Made by a program: the position numbers and the translations under genes | Shown here: positions 59,201 through 64,000 of the stretch, one piece after another | Numbering within the stretch: the first letter of the stretch is position 1 | Layout: each line of letters begins with the position of its first letter | Notes under the pieces: generated by a model | What the model was told of the DNA's origin: nothing | The model's database searches: none | Seen by the model: only the letters and a program-made list of their open reading frames with translations | Assembly: GCA_050331335.1 (NCBI GenBank) | Contig: JBHJGY010000004.1 | Span: 1 to 64,000, forward strand | Direction of reading: 5' to 3' | From: Thermohalobaculum sp050331335 | GTDB taxonomy: Bacteria; Pseudomonadota; Alphaproteobacteria; Rhodobacterales; Rhodobacteraceae | DNA length: 64,000 bases

Positions 59201-59896
59201 GGCAACCCGGTCGATATAGGCACGTAAGATCGGCGAGAGGTAGGCGTCGACAACGGTGGTGTCGCCCCGCCGGACCATCTTCATCAGCGGCGAAACCTCG
59301 TGGCTGACGGAAACCTGAGCGAAACCGAGCTCACGTGCGATCCGGGCCGCCTCGGCCTCATGCTCGCGGTGCCTGAAGCCGTGGATAAAGACAATGGCGA
59401 CCGCCTCGATGCCAGCCGCGCGCGCCGCCTGCAGATCCTGGCGAAGCGCAAGATGCTCGAGGGGCCGCGCGACCGTGCCGTCCACCAACACCCGCTCCTC
59501 TGCTTCGATCACCCGCTCGTAGAGCATCTCCGGCAGCACGATCTCGCGGGCAAAGAGATCGGGACGGTTTTGATAGGCGAGGCGGAGTTGGTCACCCAAT
59601 CCGCGGGTCGTGACGAGAACCGTTCGTGCCCCCTTTCGCTCGAGCAACGCATTGGTCGCGACGGTTGTCCCCATCTTGACGCGGCCGATGCGCTCAGCCG
59701 GGATGCGGTCGGCCGGCGCGAGTCCGAGGAACAGCCGGATCGCATGCAGGGCGGCATCCTCGTATTGATCGGGGTTTTCAGAGAGGAACTTGGCTGTTTC
59801 GATCTCGCCGTCGGGCCGCCGAGCAACGATATCGGTAAAGGTGCCGCCGCGGTCGATCCAAAAATCCCATTGTGCGGCGGTCGAACCATCGGCCAT
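56252..59896 (-). CDS. 5-oxoprolinase/hydantoinase-type ATP hydrolase, fused subunits
   Basis: A 1214-residue protein that joins HyuA- and HyuB-type halves. The N-terminal half has WIDRGGTFTDIVARRPDG, VKMGTTVATNALLERKGA, and IIGFDMGGTSTDVCHYAG (ATP-binding ASKHA motifs). From about residue 700 the HyuB-like half has PVMLEVFNNLTMSIAEQMG, NAPYNGGTHLPDVTVVTPV, RGHHTDIGG and a final glycine-rich LLETPGGGGCG. ATP-dependent opening of 5-oxoproline to glutamate is the likely reaction, which would link it to the glutathione cycle, but hydantoin substrates cannot be excluded. The next gene overlaps its stop. Confidence 0.9.
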   Translation of the reverse strand: MADGSTAAQWDFWIDRGGTFTDIVARRPDGEIETAKFLSENPDQYEDAALHAIRLFLGLAPADRIPAERIGRVKMGTTVATNALLERKGARTVLVTTRGLGDQLRLAYQNRPDLFAREIVLPEMLYERVIEAEERVLVDGTVARPLEHLALRQDLQAARAAGIEAVAIVFIHGFRHREHEAEAARIARELGFAQVSVSHEVSPLMKMVRRGDTTVVDAYLSPILRAYIDRVAAAFEGDGAAKLMFMQSSGGLTDARRFQGKDAILSGPAGGVVGAVATAKIAGFEKIIGFDMGGTSTDVCHYAGSYERVLDSQVAGVRITAPMMDIHTVAAGGGSCLSYDGTRLRVGPQSAGASPGPASYGRGGPLAVTDANVVTGRLRPEFFPAIFGPDADRPLDDVAARRDFERLAEETGKTAEALAEGCLRIAVENMAGAIKKISVQQGHDVTEYTLAVFGGAGAQHACAIADTLGMTTCLIHPMASLLSAYGMGLADIRASRQQAVEAPLSEQTRLAAAANLDRLGSDAAMEVAAQAVPEAQIATEESLLLKVAGTDTALAIPFGPLDQLRDRFRLAHRRRFGFDAGAEAALVIEAISVEAVGRAADITEPEHPLQARPEAEIEIAREAEIYIDGAWSTARFVRRDAMRPGDALTGPAVIVEPHTSVLVEPGWRAEITAHDHVVLRRIEVRRTRAVGTEADPVMLEVFNNLTMSIAEQMGAVLENTARSVTIKERLDFSCAVFDAAGDLVANAPHMPVHLGSMSASVKTVIAQNPDMRPGDVYVLNAPYNGGTHLPDVTVVTPVWNDAGTEILFFTSARGHHTDIGGLTPGSAPPDSRRVEEEGVLIDNFQLVDGATGAFREAEMRALLNGAEYPARAPDINIADLKAQVAACEKGAAELRRMIEHFGLAVVRAYMGHIQDNAEELVRRRILALKDAEIDYEMDPSFDGEARAIRVKISVDHNARSARVDFTGTTAQLSTNYNAPEPVTRAAVLYVFRCLVDDQIPMNEGVMKPLQVVLPEGTMLSPRYPAAVIAGNTETSQAVTSALFLAMGVQAAAQSTMNNTTWGNDKYQYYETICGGAGAGYRNDGTGHVGCAAVHTHMTNSRLTDPEVLEFRFPVLLEEFAIRQGSGGAGRWPGGDGAIRRIRFLEPMTLAILAGHRLVPPPGLDGGAAGAPGRSRVLRSGGSEEVLASADKREMAAGDIWLLETPGGGGCGRSA

Positions 59897-59985
59897 GCTG
59901 TGCTCCGGCGTGGAAAATCGTATGAACCCCTGGCGCAGTCGCTTCCGCGCCCCTACTTTGCTCCTTATCAGTGAGGGAGACCTGG

Positions 59986-60111
59986 ATGGAACTCATATTG
60001 ATCGCGATTGCCGGACTCGCAGCCGCAGCGGCAGCTGCCAGTGCAGCCGCTGGTGAGGAGCGGGAGCCTGTGCGCGTGAAGTCGAACCACCCGCGCAGAC
60101 GCCGCGGCTGA
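59986..60111 (+). CDS. 41-residue single-pass membrane peptide
   Basis: ATG 59986 is preceded by GAGGGAG with 6 bases of spacing, one of the best ribosome binding sites in the window. The product has an apolar N-terminal helix (MELILIAIAGLAAAAAAAS) and a basic C-terminus with RVKSNHPRRRRG, giving an N-out, C-in single-pass topology. It is divergent from the oxoprolinase gene and has 277 non-coding bases after it. I do not recognise the family. The frame is too short to be certain from coding statistics. Confidence 0.55.
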   Translation: MELILIAIAGLAAAAAAASAAAGEEREPVRVKSNHPRRRRG

Positions 60112-60388
60112 CCACGCAGGGCAATCTTCGCGTGAGGAGGCTAGACGTCGGTAGCGCTGAGCGAACCGGCCAAACGGATGACGGATCGATCCGCAGCCTC
60201 GCTTAAGCCTTGAAGGTGGTAGGGCAAACCAAAACCGCGCACGGCATATACGCTGTCGCCGCTCGTGGCTTTTGTCACAATAGGTCGGGCCACAGAAGGT
60301 CGTGTCAAATCGGCCGGGCTTATCTGCTTGATGCGTCTTCATAGTTGGCCGCTTGGCGCTCATCCGCCCCTGGCTCTGATGGCCGCAG

Positions 60389-61180
60389 CTACCTGATCGG
60401 GGAGGCAAGCGGATCCAGGATGGTCCGGCCGCCATCGACGGCGAGAATCTGCCCAGTGATGAAACTTGCATCGTCCGAGGCAAGATAGACCACCGCCGCC
60501 GCTGCTTCCTCCACCTCGCCGATCCGTCCCAGCGGCGTCACCCCCACCATCTCCTCCCGCAACTCCGAGCGCTCCCGCAGCGCGGCACGTAGATTGGCGG
60601 TCATCACCGAGCCCAGTGCGACACCGTTGACCCGAATGCGGTGGGCTGCGAGCGCCGAAGCCATCGAGCGGGTCAGCTGATCGAGTGCGGCACAGGCGAC
60701 GGAATAGGCGAAGAGTTCCGGTACCGTCCGTTGCGCCGCGATCGAGGTGATATTCACGATGGCGCCGGAGAAGTCGGGGTCCTCCTCGCCCTGGGCAATC
60801 ATCTTCTTCGCGACCGACTGGGCCAAAACGAACACTGTCCGCACATTCTGCGCGAAGGCTTCGTCGAAATCCTGCGCGGTCAGCTCGGCAAAAGCTCCCG
60901 GCGCGGAGCTTCGAGCGGCATTCACCAGGATATCGGTCCGGCCGAACCGGTCCTTCGTTGCGGCGAGCAGATTGTTGACAGCAAGCTTTTCCTCGAGATT
61001 GCACGAGAAATGGGCGACCTTGCCCCCGAGTTCTCGCGTCAGGCTATCCAGCGCCTCCTCGGACGTATCCGCCAACATCAGCCGAGCCCCGGCTTCCGCG
61101 AAACGCCCGGCAATTGCGCGGCCGAGATCGCTTCCGGCACCAGTGACAATCGCCGTCTTGCCCGCCAGTCTTTCACCCAT
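60389..61180 (-). CDS. SDR family protein lacking the catalytic lysine
   Basis: A 263-residue short-chain dehydrogenase/reductase fold. Cofactor-binding motifs are KTAIVTGAGSDLGRAIA and DILVNAARSS (for NNAG). The active-site serine is in IVNITSIAAQ and the tyrosine in FAYSVACAALDQL. The lysine of YxxxK is cysteine here (Y-S-V-A-C). RIRVNGVALGSVMT and FITGQILAVDGGR are normal. The change suggests altered or lost oxidoreductase activity. The start at 61180 (MGERLAGKTAIV) is preferred to ATG 61204. It is divergent from the DnaJ-domain gene. Confidence 0.85.
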   Translation of the reverse strand: MGERLAGKTAIVTGAGSDLGRAIAGRFAEAGARLMLADTSEEALDSLTRELGGKVAHFSCNLEEKLAVNNLLAATKDRFGRTDILVNAARSSAPGAFAELTAQDFDEAFAQNVRTVFVLAQSVAKKMIAQGEEDPDFSGAIVNITSIAAQRTVPELFAYSVACAALDQLTRSMASALAAHRIRVNGVALGSVMTANLRAALRERSELREEMVGVTPLGRIGEVEEAAAAVVYLASDDASFITGQILAVDGGRTILDPLASPIR

Positions 61181-61305
61181 CGGCCCCACCCCTCGGTTCC
61201 GCAACGCCCTGGACCCTATCGGCGTCGGTGCCGGTGGACAATCCGCCCGTGGTCAGGAGGCCGCAATCGGGAGGCCGGATCCGACCAAAGGGCTAAACTG
61301 AGAGT

Positions 61306-61992
61306 ATGTCGATTTGGGAGCGAATCAGGAAAGTAGCCGCGGCCCTCCGCGCGGGGGAGCCGCTCAGCGCGCTGTTCGAGCGGATCGGACAGGAGCCGGA
61401 GAAGACCGTGGCGTTCACGATCGCTGTGATCGCGCTCGGGGCAAAGATGGCGAAGGCCGATGGCCGGGTGACCCGGGACGAGATCATGGCTTTCCGGCAG
61501 ATCTTCCGGATCCAGCCGAAGGACGAGCTGGCGGCGGCTCGGGTCTATAACACGGCGCGGCTCGATGTCGCGGGCTTCGAGTTCTACGCGCGGCGCGTGG
61601 CACGGATGTTCCATGACCGCCCGAGCGTGCTCAACGATCTCCTCGAGGCCCTGATTTACATCGCGATGGCGGATGGGGAGTACCATCCAAGCGAAGCGGT
61701 TTTTCTTCAGGAGGTGGCGCGGATCTTCGGCATCTCCGACGCGGCCTTCGCCACCATCCGGGCGCGTCACATGCCGGAAGGCGCGGACCCTTATCGCGTG
61801 ATCGGGGTGGGTCCGGAAGCGGATGACGACACCATCCGCCGGGTCTACCGGCGCGCGGTGCGCGAGCTCCACCCCGACCAGATGATCGCCCGCGGCCTGC
61901 CCGAGGAGGCGATGCGCCTCGCCGAAAAGCGCCTCGCCAAGATCAACGCCGCCTATGAGCAGATCAAACGCGAGCGCGCTGCCGTCGGCTGA
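61306..61992 (+). CDS. DjlA-type TerB/J-domain co-chaperone
   Basis: A 228-residue protein with an N-terminal TerB-like domain (IAVIALGAKMAKADGRVTRDEI, and a second copy of the motif, YIAMADGEYHPSE) and a C-terminal J domain (about residues 162-225) with DPYRVIGVGPEADDDTIRRVY and the essential HPD in LHPDQM. No membrane anchor is seen, unlike E. coli DjlA. It should stimulate DnaK. An A+T-poor 125-base gap separates it from the divergent SDR gene. Confidence 0.9.
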   Translation: MSIWERIRKVAAALRAGEPLSALFERIGQEPEKTVAFTIAVIALGAKMAKADGRVTRDEIMAFRQIFRIQPKDELAAARVYNTARLDVAGFEFYARRVARMFHDRPSVLNDLLEALIYIAMADGEYHPSEAVFLQEVARIFGISDAAFATIRARHMPEGADPYRVIGVGPEADDDTIRRVYRRAVRELHPDQMIARGLPEEAMRLAEKRLAKINAAYEQIKRERAAVG

Positions 61993-62020
61993 GTGAGCCG
62001 CGGCAGCGACGCGGCAATGC

Positions 62021-62446
62021 TCAGCGGACCCGCTTCGCGGTCCGGCAGACGAGGGTGTTGGAGCGATCCGCCGCGTCGAAGTGGATCCTGATCACCCCCG
62101 GCTCGCCCGCGAGATAACCGGGGAAACGGGTCGGCACACCATAGTGAACACCATCCAGGACGAACCGCAGCACGGCTTCGTGATCGCTGGTAAAGAGATA
62201 TTTCGCCAGCCGATTTTGCATGATCCCTGAATAAACCAGGACACCGCTGTCCGGCCGAGGATAGGGTACGCCGCCTGGACCATAGTAGATGCGGCCCTGC
62301 CGGAGCTGCTCGACGCGCAACAGGAGGATCGTCGGGACCGCACGCCACGAACAACCGAGTTGATAGTCACCAAGATGAGTCGCATTGGCCGATGTCGAAG
62401 CAAGTGTCGACGCCAACACGACAGTCGAGAACAGGTATTTCAGCAT
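62021..62446 (-). CDS. Small secreted protein, unknown
   Basis: A 141-residue protein with a signal peptide (MLKYLFSTVVLASTLASTSANA). The mature part begins THLGDYQLGCSW and contains VEQLRQGRIYYGPGGVPYPRP, VPTRFPGYLAG and a C-terminal LVCRTAKRVR, with two cysteines that could pair. I know no family. GGGAG stands 6 bases before the ATG at 62446. Base composition appears less GC-rich than neighbouring genes, a possible sign of recent acquisition, though I have not measured it. Confidence 0.65.
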   Translation of the reverse strand: MLKYLFSTVVLASTLASTSANATHLGDYQLGCSWRAVPTILLLRVEQLRQGRIYYGPGGVPYPRPDSGVLVYSGIMQNRLAKYLFTSDHEAVLRFVLDGVHYGVPTRFPGYLAGEPGVIRIHFDAADRSNTLVCRTAKRVR

Positions 62447-62848
62447 TGTCATCTCCCGAGAGAAGCTCCCCGCAACAGAATGGCATGAGCAGGGGCTGTT
62501 TTGCAGCCACACCGCACCGGATCACCGCGAGCTCAAGGCCGTGGCACCGCGCGATGACCCTTTAGACGCCGCGATTATCGCGTCTCTTGGAGGCCTCGAT
62601 CTTTCGCGCGGCCCTTGGACGCGACCGGCGAGGGGTGCGAGGCGCTCATCCGTTATCCGGCCGGTTGCATCCCCGAGCCGATGCAGGATCGACGGCCGCC
62701 GGTGCAGGCACCAGGCTCGCCGATATCGCCGCCGTCACGCCCGAGGAAAGCCGGGTGGTCGTCCGCTGCGGCCGGGGCAACGGCCCGCCGCCGGGCGAGG
62801 CGGCGTTCGCTCGCGTCGCGCGCGCCCGGGTCCGACCGCCAGCCGCGC
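62447..62848. other. 402-base stretch without an intact gene
   Basis: Between the secreted-protein gene and ychF. Plus-strand fragments look partly protein-like in two frames: CEALIRYPAGCIPEPMQ at about 62637-62690 and LADIAAVTPEESRVVVRCG at about 62715-62775. They cannot be read as one protein without a frameshift, and no start with a ribosome binding site was seen. This may be a decayed gene. No RNA gene or repeat was seen. Confidence 0.35.
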
Positions 62849-63946
62849 TCAGGTGTTGAAGAGGAAGTGCAGGACGTCGCCGTCTTTCACCAGGTAGCCC
62901 TTGCCCTCGGCGCGCAGCTTGCCCGCATCCCGCGCGGCCGCCTCGCCGCCAAGGCCCACGAAATCGTCATAGGCGATGGTCTCAGCCCGGATGAAGCCCC
63001 GTTCGAAATCGCCATGGATCACCCCGGCGGCCTGGGGCGCGAGCGTTCCGTCGGCGATGGTCCAGGCGCGGGCCTCCTTCGGGCCGACGGTGAAATAGGT
63101 GATCAGCCCGAGGAGCTCGTAGCCGGTGCGGATCATGCGGTCGAGCCCCGGCTCCTCTAGCCCGAGATCGGCGAGGAACTCGGCGCGCTCGTCATCGGGC
63201 AATTGGGCGATCTCTTCTTCGATGGCCGCCGAGATCACCACATGGAGCGCGCCCTTCGCCGCCGCCATCTCGGCCACCCGTGCGGAATGCGCGTTTCCCT
63301 CAGCTGCCGACCCTTCCTCGACATTGCAGACATAGAGAACGGGCTTCTGGGTCAGCAGCTGCAACTGGCTCCACAGCTTGGCGTCCTCGGCGCTGACCTC
63401 GACGCTGCGCGCGGGCCGGTCTGCCTCAAGCGCTTCTTGCGCCGCACGCAACAGCCGATCGGCCGCGACCGCCTCCTTGTCCCCGCCCTTGATCTTGCGC
63501 TGAAGCCCCTGGAGCCGCTTCTCGATGCTCTCCAGATCGGCCAGCATCAGCTCGGTCTCGATGGTCTCCGCATCGGCGATCGGGTCCACCCGGCCATCCA
63601 CATGGGTGATGTCGTCGTCCTCGAAACAGCGCAGCACATGGGCGATCGCATCCACCTCACGGATGTTGGCGAGGAACTGGTTGCCGAGTCCCTCGCCCTT
63701 CGACGCCCCCTTCACGAGCCCCGCAATGTCCACGAAGGTCAGCCGTGTTGGGATTACTTGACGCGACTTGGCGATCTCGGCCAAGCGGTCGAGCCGCGCA
63801 TCGGGCACGGCCACATCCCCGACATTGGGTTCGATGGTGCAAAAGGGGAAATTGGCCGCCTGGGCCGCGGCGGTGCGCGTCAGCGCGTTGAATAGGGTGG
63901 ACTTACCAACGTTCGGCAACCCCACAATCCCGCATTTGAAGCCCAT
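62849..63946 (-). CDS. ychF: Ribosome-binding ATPase YchF
   Basis: A 365-residue Obg-family P-loop protein that hydrolyses ATP. Motifs are KCGIVGLPNVGKSTLFNAL (G1), CTIEPNVG (G2), FVDIAGLVKGASKGEGLGN (G3) and the altered G4 region LYVCNVEEG in place of NKxD. A coiled-coil segment (about 130-165) and the C-terminal TGS-like domain (LITYFTVGPKEARAW to LHFLFNT) complete the family layout. GAGGAGG precedes the ATG at 63946. Reported roles in translation and stress are family knowledge. Confidence 0.95.
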   Translation of the reverse strand: MGFKCGIVGLPNVGKSTLFNALTRTAAAQAANFPFCTIEPNVGDVAVPDARLDRLAEIAKSRQVIPTRLTFVDIAGLVKGASKGEGLGNQFLANIREVDAIAHVLRCFEDDDITHVDGRVDPIADAETIETELMLADLESIEKRLQGLQRKIKGGDKEAVAADRLLRAAQEALEADRPARSVEVSAEDAKLWSQLQLLTQKPVLYVCNVEEGSAAEGNAHSARVAEMAAAKGALHVVISAAIEEEIAQLPDDERAEFLADLGLEEPGLDRMIRTGYELLGLITYFTVGPKEARAWTIADGTLAPQAAGVIHGDFERGFIRAETIAYDDFVGLGGEAAARDAGKLRAEGKGYLVKDGDVLHFLFNT

Positions 63947-64000
63947 CCGCGTGCCCTCCTCAACCGAGCGTGGGCGCATTGGCACGCCGCGGGCGGGGGG

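Noticed and set aside
60112..60388. Non-coding gap after the 41-codon peptide as a possible small RNA
   Set aside because: No promoter-terminator pair or clear hairpin could be identified by eye.

Overview
The window is about 64 kb of high-GC chromosomal DNA from an alphaproteobacterium, most likely Rhodobacterales or a close relative. The markers are a cell-cycle regulator of the TrcR (DUF1013) type, DUF1194, DUF1674, DUF2794 and HspQ proteins, a VPLPA-CTERM-like surface protein, ThyX, and the gene order mnmE-mnmG-rsmG-parA-parB. I see no rRNA, tRNA, CRISPR array, integrase or insertion sequence. Nearly all genes are ordinary core genes, often with ATGA or GTGA overlaps. Three parS-like sites flank parAB, which suggests (inference) the origin-proximal part of the chromosome.

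Layout. 1-3050: a truncated DUF5666 lipoprotein coupled to a DUF6502 protein, then an acidic protein built from two copies of one module. 3058-9432: phosphonate genes (phnM, phnDCE) interleaved with a YHS-domain protein and an orphan CpaB-like protein, then a DUF3592 membrane protein. 9456-10820: gshA, followed by an 839-base gene-poor stretch. 11660-18478 (minus strand): trcR, parB, parA, rsmG, mnmG, mnmE. 18574-22846: quinone oxidoreductase, M3 peptidase, glutathione S-transferase, small membrane protein. 22928-32480: pyrB, a probably non-catalytic dihydroorotase homologue, plsY, dprA, topA, rnr. 32501-38831: DUF2794, gamma-glutamyltransferase, a 16-bp palindromic tandem repeat, hspQ, cell-envelope genes, smpB, and an unidentified basic, hydrophobic protein.

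38922-48150: dapA, soluble lytic transglycosylase, VPLPA-CTERM-like protein, Nfu, tsaB, rimI, leuC, arginase family, thyX, gloA. 48670-50758: three translationally coupled, paralogous von Willebrand A (DUF1194) proteins. 50730-56255: purH, an RsmB-type methyltransferase, htpX, DUF1674, a flavin reductase gene interrupted by an in-frame TAG, a small membrane protein and an acetyltransferase. 56252-64000: 5-oxoprolinase, a 41-codon membrane peptide, an SDR lacking its catalytic lysine, a DjlA-type co-chaperone, a small secreted protein and ychF.

Functional threads: chromosome segregation and tRNA/rRNA modification; pyrimidine, purine and thymidylate synthesis; glutathione metabolism (gshA, gst, ggt, gloA, oxoprolinase, at separate places); phosphonate uptake; envelope maintenance. 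I did not find one obvious new multi-gene system. The best leads are the covarying palindromic repeat behind hspQ, the DUF1194 triplet, the unidentified protein between dapA and smpB, the ParA insertion, the TAG-interrupted reductase, and several enzymes lacking key residues.
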